A stretch of 29,588 nt of DNA from an uncultured Clostridia bacterium (lineage in GTDB: Bacteria; Bacillota; Clostridia; TANB77; CAG-508). Under the pieces are notes generated by a model. The model was given only the letters and a program-made list of their open reading frames with translations, had not been told where the DNA came from and made no database searches. The stretch is taken from the NCBI GenBank assembly GCA_904419095.1, contig CAJFQT010000004.1, forward strand, positions 1 to 29,588, given 5' to 3'. The position numbers and the translations under genes are program-made. Positions 16,082 through 23,931 of the stretch are shown piece after piece; position 1 is the stretch's first letter, and every line of letters starts with the position of its first letter.

Positions 16082-17746
16082 GTGCAAGGAATAGGAATAG
16101 GAGAAAGTGACTTTAAAGGATTAAGAATTAGAAATAATTATTATATAGACAAAACAATGTATATAAAAGATATAATAGATAACGAATCAAGAGTTTTACT
16201 AGTAACAAGACCAAGAAGGTTTGGAAAAACATTAAATATGAGTATGTTAAGATACTATTTTGATATAAAGCAAAAAGATAGCAAAGAACTATTCAAAGGA
16301 TTAAAAATACTAGAGCAAGAAGATAAATATACATCAAAATTAGGAGCATATCCAGTAATATATTTAACATTGAAAGATGCAGGATTAATGAATTATGAAA
16401 TGATGATTATGCAATTAAAAACAATTATGATGGAGTTATTTTATGAGCATAGAGAATTATTAGATGGTGAAATAGCAGAAGGAGAAAGAGTGATATTTAA
16501 TAAAATATTATCTGCTAGTGCAACAGATGTAGATTTATTAAATTCATTAAAAATGCTTTCAAAATTAATGAATCAATATTATAAAAAATCTGTAATTTTA
16601 TTAATAGATGAATATGATGTGCCATTACAAAATGCATATGTGGAAGGATATTATGATGAAGCGGTTAAATTTTTTAAAACATTTTTTGGAACAACGTTTA
16701 AGGACAATCCATACTTAGAAAAAACAGTATTAACAGGAGTAAGTAGAGTAGCAAAAGAAAGTATATTTAGTGGGGCGAATAATTTTGATGTATATACAGT
16801 ATTAGACAATGAATTTGCAGATGATTTTGGAATAACAGAAGAAGAAATGGATAAGATTATAAAAGATTTTAATATACAAGAAGAAAAAGAAGAAATCAAA
16901 AAATGGTATGACGGATATAAAATAGGAGAAGTAGAGGGAATATATAATCCATGGAGTATTATAAATTATTTAAATAAAAAAGTATTAATGCCATATTGGG
17001 TAAACACAAGTTCAAATGATTTAATAAAGTTAGTATTAAAAAATTCAAGTACAATAAAAGAAAAAATAGAAAGATTGTTAAAAGATGAAGAGATAGAAGT
17101 ACCAATTAATTTAGAGACAGTAATAGTAGGAATAGAAAATAATGAAAACAATATATGGGGATTGATGTTAGGGACAGGATATTTAAAAGTAGTACAAGTG
17201 GTTGATTTGAATAAAAGATTATATAGAGTGAAATTTCCAAATTATGAAATTAAATATTTATTTGAAGAAATTATAGATGATTGGTTTAGAGATAAAGTAA
17301 TAGGAAATGATTTAGAAAGTATATTAAAAGATTTAGTAACATTAAATATGAAAGAATTTGAAAAAAAATTTGAAGTATTAGTAAAAGAAATGTTTAGTTA
17401 TATGGACGTAGGAGAAAATACAGCAGAAAATTTCTATCATGCATTTGTATTAGGAATGTTAGTAGGACTAAAAGATAGTTACTATGTAAATTCAAATAGA
17501 GAATCGGGATTTGGAAGATATGATATTTTATTAGAACCAAAAGATAAAGATGGAAACAGCTTTATAATGGAATTTAAAGTATTAGAAGATAGAGAAGAAA
17601 AAACAATAGAAGATACAATAAAAAATGCAAAGAAGCAAATAGAAGAAAAAGGATATGAAAGTAATTTAAGAGAAAGAGGATTTAGAAATATAACAAAAAT
17701 GGTATATGCATTTAAAGGGAAAGAAGTAAAAATAGAGATATATTAA
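16082..17746 (+). CDS. AAA-ATPase-like / PD-(D/E)XK nuclease family protein
   Basis: 554 residues, full length for the AAA-ATPase_like (PF09820) plus PD-(D/E)XK (PF08011, former DUF1703) family. The start is GTG at 16082, which gives the conserved N-terminus GIGESDFKGLR...YYIDKT; AGGAGG is at 16068-16073. An ATG at 16078 between them is out of frame and stops after ten codons. The ATPase part shows a degenerate Walker A RPRRFGKT (43-50) and Walker B LLIDEYD (Asp176, Glu177). The C-terminal nuclease part shows GRYDI (Asp481) then MEFKV (Glu497-X-Lys499). The family is abundant and often multi-copy in gut anaerobes; its task is unproven, with roles in mobile DNA or defence suggested. It splits LRR2 from LRR3 and has its own terminator, which fits an inserted gene. 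Confidence 0.9.
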   Translation: MQGIGIGESDFKGLRIRNNYYIDKTMYIKDIIDNESRVLLVTRPRRFGKTLNMSMLRYYFDIKQKDSKELFKGLKILEQEDKYTSKLGAYPVIYLTLKDAGLMNYEMMIMQLKTIMMELFYEHRELLDGEIAEGERVIFNKILSASATDVDLLNSLKMLSKLMNQYYKKSVILLIDEYDVPLQNAYVEGYYDEAVKFFKTFFGTTFKDNPYLEKTVLTGVSRVAKESIFSGANNFDVYTVLDNEFADDFGITEEEMDKIIKDFNIQEEKEEIKKWYDGYKIGEVEGIYNPWSIINYLNKKVLMPYWVNTSSNDLIKLVLKNSSTIKEKIERLLKDEEIEVPINLETVIVGIENNENNIWGLMLGTGYLKVVQVVDLNKRLYRVKFPNYEIKYLFEEIIDDWFRDKVIGNDLESILKDLVTLNMKEFEKKFEVLVKEMFSYMDVGENTAENFYHAFVLGMLVGLKDSYYVNSNRESGFGRYDILLEPKDKDGNSFIMEFKVLEDREEKTIEDTIKNAKKQIEEKGYESNLRERGFRNITKMVYAFKGKEVKIEIY

Positions 17747-17768
17747 AAGATTAAAAAAGTTATATGGG

Positions 17769-17803
17769 AAGTTGGGATAAAAGCAAAATTATCTCAACTT
17801 TTT
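17769..17803 (+). terminator. Terminator of the AAA/nuclease gene
   Basis: AAGTTGGGATAA (17769-17780) pairs with TTATCTCAACTT (17789-17800) with one mismatch, followed by a T-run. It lies 22 bp after the stop codon. Confidence 0.8.
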
Positions 17804-17950
17804 ATTATTGTTTGTATAGTAAAACCGCTCTTATCTTGGATATATGTGAATTATTCAGAGTATAACGAAAAAGATTACTAATAAAAAAATCTGTGTGAGC
17901 TTTACTTATCTAGTTTTATTACTTTTCTTATATTATAGAAAAATAAAGGC

Positions 17951-18016
17951 TGTAATATAAATGTAATAAAAATTTAAAGAAAGTGTAAGAAACATTTTAA
18001 AAGAGCTTCCGTAAGT
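17951..18016 (+). promoter_or_regulatory. Upstream regulatory module, copy C (LRR3)
   Basis: TGTAAT at 17951, TGTAAT at 17962 and TTTAAA at 17973 keep the 11-bp phasing; CTTCCGTAAGT is at 18006-18016, 55 bp from the first repeat as in the other copies. The gene-free stretch 17747-18144 otherwise contains the preceding terminator and the LRR3 promoter. Confidence 0.65.
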
Positions 18017-18054
18017 AAAGATGAGACGGATTAAAACAACTCAAAAAGCGTATA

Positions 18055-18083
18055 TTTACAATAGAAATTCATCTTAGTATAAT
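18055..18083 (+). promoter_or_regulatory. Promoter of LRR3
   Basis: TTTACA at 18055-18060, a 17-bp spacer and TATAAT at 18078-18083, 49 bp from the start of CTTCCGTAAGT. The seven bases TTAGTAT leading into the -10 match those of the LRR1 promoter. Confidence 0.7.
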
Positions 18084-18144
18084 AAAATTAACAAATTATA
18101 AATGTTTGAGATATTACAAAATATTAATAAAAGAGGGGAAGCTA

Positions 18145-21100
18145 ATGAAGATAAAAAAAGTGATAAGTTTAATATTGATTTTATTTTTAATAATAGAAAT
18201 GCTAAGTCCAATAATACCAAGAGGAGTATTTGCAAGTGAAAATGCTGATATTGATGGACAAACTCAAGTAGCAAATGAAGAACAAACTAGTGAAGAAGTT
18301 AGTAGAGAATATGAAATAAAAGAAGAAGAGACTTGGGATATATCAGAAAATGGAGATGGAAGTGTCATTGCAAAGTGGACATTAAGTGATAAAACATTGA
18401 GAATTTCTGGTAATGGGAAAATGAGAAACTGGGAATATTATAATGATAGAGAAGACTGGCATAATTCGCAATATACAAATATAATAGAAAAATTAGTTAT
18501 AGAAGATGGAGTAACCAATATAGGAGATCATGCATTTGAAGGCTGTAGTAGTTTAATAGATATAGAAATACCAGAAGGAGTGACAGAAATAGGATGGTAT
18601 GCATTTGAAGAATGTAGTAGTTTAGTGAGTATAGAAATACCAGAAGGAGTAACAGAAATAGAAAATTATGCATTTGAAGGATGTAATAGTTTAAAAAGTA
18701 TAAATGTAGATGCAAATAATAAAAATTATATGAGTGAAAATGGAATTTTATTTAATAAAGATAAAACAAAACTAGTAAGATTTCCAGCACAAAAAGAAGA
18801 TATTAAAGAATATCAGATTCCAATATGTATATCAATAATAGGAGAAACAGCATTTGAAGGATGTAGTAGTTTAACAACCATAGAAATCCCAGAAGGAGTA
18901 ACATATATAGGAAGTTATGCATTTGAAGGATGTAGTAGTTTAACAGATATAGAAATACCAGAAAGTGTAATATACATAGGAGATGGTGCATTTGAAGGAT
19001 GTAGTAGTTTAATAGATATAAAAATACCACAAAGTGTAACATATATAAGATATGAGACATTTTCAGGATGTAGTAGTTTAACAAATATAGAAATCCCAGA
19101 AGGAGTGACAACAATAGAAAAGAGTGCATTTTATGAATGTAGTAGTTTAACAAATATAGAAATCCCAGAAGGAGTAACAGAAATAGAATGGTATACATTT
19201 GAAGGATGTACTAGTCTAATAAGTATAAAATTACCAAAAAGTATAACAGAAATAGGAAATAGTGCATTTTTTAAATGTAGTAGTTTAACAGATATAGAAA
19301 TCCCAGAAGGAGTGTTAGGAATAAGAGATAGCACATTCTACGGATGCAGTAGCTTGACAAATATAGAAATCCCAGAAGGAGTAACAGAGATAGGAATTCA
19401 TGCATTTTATGGATGTAGTAGCTTGACAAATATAGAAATACCAGAAGGAGTGACAGAAATAGGAGGTGGTGCATTTAGAGGATGTAGTAGTTTAACAGGT
19501 ATAAAAATACCGGAAGGAGTGACAGAAATAGGAGGTGGTGCATTTAGAGGATGTAGTAGTTTAACAGGTATAAAAATACCAGAAGGAGTGACAGAAATAG
19601 GAGATGGTGCTTTTGAAAAATGTAATAAATTAATATTATATGTAGAAGCAGATAGTGTAGGACATAAATATGCAGAGGAAAATAAAATAGGTTATATATT
19701 AAATGGAGAAGCAAATACAATATCGAAAGAATATGAAGTAAAAGAAGGTGAAACATGGGACATATCAGAAAAGGGAGATGAGAGTGTAATTGCAAAATGG
19801 ACATTGAGTGACAAAACTTTGAGAATTTCTGGTAAAGGAAAAATGAAAAATTGGCGAGATAATAATGAAAAAGAAGATTGGCATAATTCGCAATATACAA
19901 ATATAATAGAGAGTGTGATTATCGAAGATGGAATAACGAATATAGGAGTGAGAGCTTTCGAAAATTGTATTAATTTAGCAAGTATAGAAATCCCAGAAGG
20001 AGTAACAGAAATAGGAGAGTATGCATTTTATGGATGCAGTAGCTTGACAAAAATAGAAATCCCAGAAGGAGTAATAGAAATAGGAGATTATGCATTTTAT
20101 GGATGTAGTAGCTTGACAAATATAAAAATCCCAGAAGGAGTAACGGAAATAGGAGATAATGTATTTGAAGAATGTAGTAGTTTAATAGGCATAGAAATTC
20201 CAGAAGGAGTAACAGAAATAGGAAATAATGCATTTAGAGGATGTAGTAGTTTAACAGATATAGAACTACCAGAAGGAGTGACAACAATAGGACAGAATGC
20301 ATTTTACGGATGTAGTAGTTTAACAAATATAGAAATATTAGAAGGAGTAACATATATAGCCCATAGTGCATTTTATGGATGTAGTAGTTTAACAAATATA
20401 GAAATACCAGAAAGTGTAACAAGTATAGGATTGAATGCATTTTCAGGATGTAATAGTTTAAAAAGTATAAATGTAGATGTAAATAATAAAAATTATATGA
20501 GTGAAAATGGAATTTTATTTAATAGAAATAAAACAAAACTTATACAATTTCCAGCAGGAAAAAATGATATTAAGAAATATCAAATCCCAGAAGGAGTAAC
20601 GGAAATAGAAGATAGTGCATTTGAAGAATGTAGTAGTTTAATAGGCATAGAAATTCCAGAAGGAGTAACAGAAATAGGAAATAGTGCATTTGAAGAATGT
20701 AGTAGTTTAATAGGCATAGAAATCCCAGAAGGAGTAACAAAAATAGAATATGATGTATTTGAAGGATGTAGTAGTTTAACAGATATAAAAATCCCAGAAG
20801 GGGTAACAAAAATAGGAGCAGATGCATTTTATGAATGTAGTAACTTGACAAATATAGAAATACCAGAAGGAGTAACAGAGATAGGAAGGGGTGCATTTTT
20901 TGGATGTAGTAGCTTGACAAATATAGAAATACCAGAAGGAGTAACAGAGATAGGAAATTATGCATTTTCTGGATGCAGTAGTTTGAAAGTTATACTATTA
21001 AGGGAAAATCTGATAGATATAGGAAATTTATCAATTGATATACCAATATATACAAAACCAAATAGTATGGCACATAAATATGCAGAAGAAAACGAGCAGG

Positions 21101-21852
21101 GTTATGTACTAGATGAAAAAGAACCAGATATTAAAATTCTGGTAGATAAAGTAATCACAAATAAAAAGCAAACTTTAACAATACCAGTAGAAGTAAAAGA
21201 TAATTATGAAATTGTTGGAGTGAAAGAAGAAACAATAAAATATGCAATAAGTGATAGCAATGTACAAGTTCCACCAGATGAGAAATTTACTAATAATGTT
21301 ATAGATGGAAAGATAACATATGAAATGCAAGAAGGAAAGAAATATATATGGGTAATGGCAGAAGACAATTTAGGAAATAGAGCAACAGCGGTATCAGAAG
21401 AAATTAATTTAGATACAAAAGCACCAGAATTAGAAATAACATACAATCCAAGTGAAAAAACAACGCAAAATGTAATTGTAACAATAAAGGCAAATGAAGA
21501 GATTCAAGAAATAGAAGGATGGACAATATCAGCAGATAAGAGAATATTAACAAAGGAATATGATGAAAACATGGAAGAAACAATTATTGTAAAAGATATG
21601 TTAGGAAATGAAACAATAGCACAAATTAGTGTTCAAAACATTGTAGGAGAAATGCAAAAAGGAGATATTAATATAGATGACAAAATAGACATAACAGATA
21701 TTATACTATTAAAAAGACATTTAATAGCGGGAAATAGAACAAACTGGAAACTTACAGGAGATAACTTAGAATTGGCAGATATGAATGAAAACGGAAAAGT
21801 AGACATATCAGATTTGTTGTTACTAAAAAGAGAAGTAGCACAAAACATTTAG
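18145..21852 (+). CDS. Secreted BspA-like LRR protein with dockerin (LRR3)
   Basis: The ATG at 18145 follows AGAGGGG and opens a signal peptide (MKIKKVISLI... ending VFA); the upstream ATG at 18106 adds 13 residues without a ribosome binding site. At 1235 residues it is the longest of the three. Layout: signal peptide, TWDIS module, about fifteen 23-residue repeats, a second TWDIS module (near nt 19740), about fourteen more repeats, two Ig-like domains (LRR1 and LRR2 have one) and a type I dockerin at the end (DINIDDKIDITD, DMNENGKVDISD, each followed by LLKR). The repeats are far more uniform than in LRR1 and LRR2, mostly IEIPEGVTEIG...AF.GCSSL, and include one near-perfect tandem 69-bp duplication. 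It has its own promoter and the shared module. Inferred role: long adhesin displayed through a cohesin; ligand unknown. Confidence 0.9.
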   Translation: MKIKKVISLILILFLIIEMLSPIIPRGVFASENADIDGQTQVANEEQTSEEVSREYEIKEEETWDISENGDGSVIAKWTLSDKTLRISGNGKMRNWEYYNDREDWHNSQYTNIIEKLVIEDGVTNIGDHAFEGCSSLIDIEIPEGVTEIGWYAFEECSSLVSIEIPEGVTEIENYAFEGCNSLKSINVDANNKNYMSENGILFNKDKTKLVRFPAQKEDIKEYQIPICISIIGETAFEGCSSLTTIEIPEGVTYIGSYAFEGCSSLTDIEIPESVIYIGDGAFEGCSSLIDIKIPQSVTYIRYETFSGCSSLTNIEIPEGVTTIEKSAFYECSSLTNIEIPEGVTEIEWYTFEGCTSLISIKLPKSITEIGNSAFFKCSSLTDIEIPEGVLGIRDSTFYGCSSLTNIEIPEGVTEIGIHAFYGCSSLTNIEIPEGVTEIGGGAFRGCSSLTGIKIPEGVTEIGGGAFRGCSSLTGIKIPEGVTEIGDGAFEKCNKLILYVEADSVGHKYAEENKIGYILNGEANTISKEYEVKEGETWDISEKGDESVIAKWTLSDKTLRISGKGKMKNWRDNNEKEDWHNSQYTNIIESVIIEDGITNIGVRAFENCINLASIEIPEGVTEIGEYAFYGCSSLTKIEIPEGVIEIGDYAFYGCSSLTNIKIPEGVTEIGDNVFEECSSLIGIEIPEGVTEIGNNAFRGCSSLTDIELPEGVTTIGQNAFYGCSSLTNIEILEGVTYIAHSAFYGCSSLTNIEIPESVTSIGLNAFSGCNSLKSINVDVNNKNYMSENGILFNRNKTKLIQFPAGKNDIKKYQIPEGVTEIEDSAFEECSSLIGIEIPEGVTEIGNSAFEECSSLIGIEIPEGVTKIEYDVFEGCSSLTDIKIPEGVTKIGADAFYECSNLTNIEIPEGVTEIGRGAFFGCSSLTNIEIPEGVTEIGNYAFSGCSSLKVILLRENLIDIGNLSIDIPIYTKPNSMAHKYAEENEQGYVLDEKEPDIKILVDKVITNKKQTLTIPVEVKDNYEIVGVKEETIKYAISDSNVQVPPDEKFTNNVIDGKITYEMQEGKKYIWVMAEDNLGNRATAVSEEINLDTKAPELEITYNPSEKTTQNVIVTIKANEEIQEIEGWTISADKRILTKEYDENMEETIIVKDMLGNETIAQISVQNIVGEMQKGDINIDDKIDITDIILLKRHLIAGNRTNWKLTGDNLELADMNENGKVDISDLLLLKREVAQNI
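19444..19581 (+). repeat. Near-perfect tandem 69-bp repeat in LRR3
   Basis: Units 19444-19512 and 19513-19581 encode the same 23 residues (EGVTEIGGGAFRGC and onward) and appear to differ at a single silent base near the unit end. This is a sign of recent slippage or unequal crossing-over in the LRR array. Confidence 0.85.
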
Positions 21853-21886
21853 GAACATTTGGGCGTGTCCCAAATGTTCCTATTTT
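21852..21886. terminator. Bidirectional terminator between LRR3 and htpX
   Basis: GGAACATTTGGG (21852-21863) and CCCAAATGTTCC (21869-21880) form a perfect 12-bp stem with the 5-nt loop CGTGT, followed by TATTTT. It starts on the last base of the LRR3 stop and ends 7 bp before the htpX stop on the other strand, serving both convergent genes. It is related in sequence to the hairpins at 9277 and 12524. Confidence 0.85.
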
Positions 21887-21887
21887 C

Positions 21888-22793
21888 CTAATAACGAATA
21901 TTTCTTAAATTTGCAATTCTATCTTCAGTGCTTGGATGTGTTGACCAGATACTAGACTTCTTCCTTTTTCCTTTATCACCATTTTTCTTGAATGGATTAA
22001 CGATATACATATTAGCAGTAGCGGAATTAGCAGTTTCTAATTCATTTGGATCATTTTCCAACTTTTGCAATGCAGAAATTAATCCATCTGGATTACGAGT
22101 AAGTTCAACAGCTGTTGAATCTGCTAAAAATTCTCTTTTTCTAGAAAGTGCAAGTTGCATTAATGTTCCAAAAATTGGAGCTAAAATTAATAAAATTAGA
22201 CCTATTAGCATTAAAATTCCATTTGCTTTATTATCACTATCGCGATCTCTAAATCCGCCCCAGAAAACAAGTCTTGAAACAGTGTCAGCAAGCATAACAA
22301 TAAAACCTACAAATATTGATACAACAGCACTTAGTCTGATATCGTAATTTTTTATATGGCTTACTTCATGTGCTAAAACACCTTCTAATTCATAATAATC
22401 AAGCTTTTCTAATAATCCTGTTGTAACACAAACAACTGCATGTTCTGGATTTCTTCCTGTTGCAAAAGCATTAGGTTGTGCATCTTCTACAACATATAAA
22501 TCTGGTTTTTTAGGTAATCCGGCAGTTATCATAAGAGAATCTAAAATATTTACTAATTGTAAATCTTCTTCTTTAGTTGCAGGTCTTGCCTTGCAACTTG
22601 CTAAAACTATTTTATCACTATAATAGTATGATCCCCAAGCTGTTGCTATTGAAAAAATAAGAGCAATAACTATAGATAGACTACCAAGTCTTAAAGCATT
22701 GCAGACATAATATACGATTAATGTGATGACAATAATAAATATTCCAATGATAACTCCAGACTCAAATTTATTTTTTCTTGTATTTTTAAACAT
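21888..22793 (-). CDS. htpX: HtpX-type M48 membrane metalloprotease
   Basis: 301 residues. Two transmembrane helices lie near 14-32 and 38-56, followed by the M48 catalytic region: zinc motif HEVSH at 142-146 and the third ligand Glu221 in SRKREFLAD. Two more hydrophobic stretches (about 152-170 and 192-214) flank the site. The conserved PNAFATGRNPEHAVV stretch is at 107-121. HtpX degrades misfolded or damaged membrane proteins from the cytoplasmic face, with the catalytic site dependent on zinc. It is the downstream gene of a lemA-htpX pair, a common Firmicute arrangement. AAAGGA precedes the start. An inserted loop (GFRDRDSDNKANG) and a Lys-rich segment near 270-282 are typical of the longer clostridial forms. 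Confidence 0.93.
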   Translation of the reverse strand: MFKNTRKNKFESGVIIGIFIIVITLIVYYVCNALRLGSLSIVIALIFSIATAWGSYYYSDKIVLASCKARPATKEEDLQLVNILDSLMITAGLPKKPDLYVVEDAQPNAFATGRNPEHAVVCVTTGLLEKLDYYELEGVLAHEVSHIKNYDIRLSAVVSIFVGFIVMLADTVSRLVFWGGFRDRDSDNKANGILMLIGLILLILAPIFGTLMQLALSRKREFLADSTAVELTRNPDGLISALQKLENDPNELETANSATANMYIVNPFKKNGDKGKRKKSSIWSTHPSTEDRIANLRNIRY

Positions 22794-22868
22794 ATATTTT
22801 TTTATCCTTTCTTGTAATGATATTTAGTTTTATAATAAATATTATTTTTAGTATTTCATAATAAAACA

Positions 22869-22940
22869 AGATTAAATGTTTAAAATAAAAAGTGTAGCAA
22901 AGTTGCGTATGTTAAGTTTCATATTTTAAACATTTAATCT
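22869..22940. repeat. 18-bp stem hairpin between lemA and htpX
   Basis: AGATTAAATGTTTAAAAT (22869-22886) is perfectly inverted at 22923-22940, with a 36-nt loop holding a small GCAA/TTGC hairpin. It begins 11 nt after the lemA stop on the minus strand and is followed there by a loose T-rich run. It may lower read-through into htpX or stabilise the lemA message. Confidence 0.6.
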
Positions 22941-22951
22941 AAATTAAAATA

Positions 22952-23512
22952 TTAAGCTTTTGTTCCGAAGTTAACTTTAACATTTTTTCTTGCTTCATCA
23001 CTTTCTGCCTCAAATAAATCACGTTCTTTAAAATGAAACATACTAGCAATTATATTAGATGGGAACATTTGTAATTTCTCATTATACATAGTTACAGTAT
23101 CATTATAAAATTGTCTAGCAAAAGAAATTTTATTTTCTGTATTTCTTAATTCTTCAGAAAGTTGCATAAAATTTTGGTTTGCTTTTAAATCTGGATAATT
23201 TTCAGATACTGCCATAATAGTTTTTAACGCATTAGAAAGTTCTCCATCTAAAGAAGCTTTTTCAGAAACACTATTTGAATTTGCCCAAGAAGTTCTAAGT
23301 TGTGCTATTTTTTCAAAAGTTGAAGATTCATGAGCCATATATCCTTTAACTGTTTCAACGAAATTAGGAATTAAATCAAATCTTCTTTGTAATTGAACGT
23401 CAATTTGGCTCCAAGCATTGTCAACTTTGATTTTTGCTGAAACTAAATTGTTGTACATAACAATGACTGCTATTATAATAATTGCTATGATAGCTACAAT
23501 AATCCAAACCAT
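22952..23512 (-). CDS. lemA: LemA family protein
   Basis: 186 residues: one N-terminal membrane helix (about 2-20), then the helical LemA domain with the family signature NNLVSAKIKVDNAWSQIDVQLQRRFDLIPNFVETVKGY and, later, FMQLSEELRNTENKISFARQFYND and the FPSNIIA motif. LemA proteins are membrane-anchored helical-bundle proteins of unproved function that often sit beside HtpX. The pairing suggests a part in membrane protein quality control, but this is association only. An AAGGAGG ribosome binding site precedes the ATG. The start region is divergent from the 3D-domain gene, with 419 bp between the two starts. Confidence 0.93.
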   Translation of the reverse strand: MVWIIVAIIAIIIIAVIVMYNNLVSAKIKVDNAWSQIDVQLQRRFDLIPNFVETVKGYMAHESSTFEKIAQLRTSWANSNSVSEKASLDGELSNALKTIMAVSENYPDLKANQNFMQLSEELRNTENKISFARQFYNDTVTMYNEKLQMFPSNIIASMFHFKERDLFEAESDEARKNVKVNFGTKA

Positions 23513-23549
23513 GTTTAGTCCTCCTTTTAATTATATTATATACAGTTAT

Positions 23550-23578
23550 ATGATAACATATTAAAATTTTTTATACAA
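23550..23578 (-). promoter_or_regulatory. Possible promoter of lemA-htpX
   Basis: On the minus strand, TTGTAT (23573-23578) and TATCAT (23550-23555) are 17 bp apart, 37 bp before the lemA start. Both boxes are imperfect. Confidence 0.4.
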
Positions 23579-23649
23579 TAATTTTGTGAAATTTAGGTAA
23601 TAATAGTGTGAATTATGGTTGAAATTTTTCGTAGCATAAAGTTAAGCCT

Positions 23650-23746
23650 TTTGAAATGTAGATATATAAATATTTTTGTCAAAAACAAAATCTTTAGTCT
23701 ACCTATGGTTCTTTGACAAAAAATATTTATATATCTACATTTCAAA
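23650..23746. repeat. Long hairpin repeat, copy 1
   Basis: The arm 23650-23683 is inverted at 23712-23746 over about 34 bp with a single one-base bulge. The loop of about 28 nt includes CTTTAGTCTAC. A diverged copy lies at 29369-29462. It sits between two divergent genes, so it is not placed as a terminator of either. Confidence 0.85.
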
Positions 23747-23867
23747 CTTCTCTATAAATTTAAGAATGAATTATAAAAATTTTAAAAAAATTAAAAAAAG
23801 GCATATTTCAGTTAATTCAGGAATATAATATATTAAGAACGTTTATATTTCAAGGGTTGTCCAAAAT

Positions 23868-23896
23868 TTGACAAAATTTGAGATGTATGTTAAAAT
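23868..23896 (+). promoter_or_regulatory. Promoter of the 3D-domain gene
   Basis: TTGACA at 23868-23873, a 17-bp spacer and TAAAAT at 23891-23896, 35 bp before the start codon, with AAAGGAGGT from 23912. Confidence 0.75.
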
Positions 23897-23931
23897 AGAA
23901 GATGTGTTACCAAAGGAGGTAAGAAATTTTT

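Noticed and set aside
16078..16110. ATG at 16078 as start of the AAA/nuclease gene
   Set aside because: It is out of frame and stops after ten codons; the GTG at 16082 gives the conserved family N-terminus.
18497..20965. Series of minus-strand frames across the LRR3 gene, and similar ones in LRR1 and LRR2
   Set aside because: They are Leu/Tyr/Phe-rich translations of the 69-bp repeats read backwards, without ribosome binding sites. They are shadows of the real genes.
18520..21000. Regularly spaced repeats that could suggest a CRISPR array
   Set aside because: The period is 69 bp in frame with a clear LRR protein, with no conserved repeat plus unique spacer structure.
21928..22347. 139-codon plus-strand frame over htpX
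   Set aside because: It is antisense to the conserved M48 protease, which has all catalytic residues.
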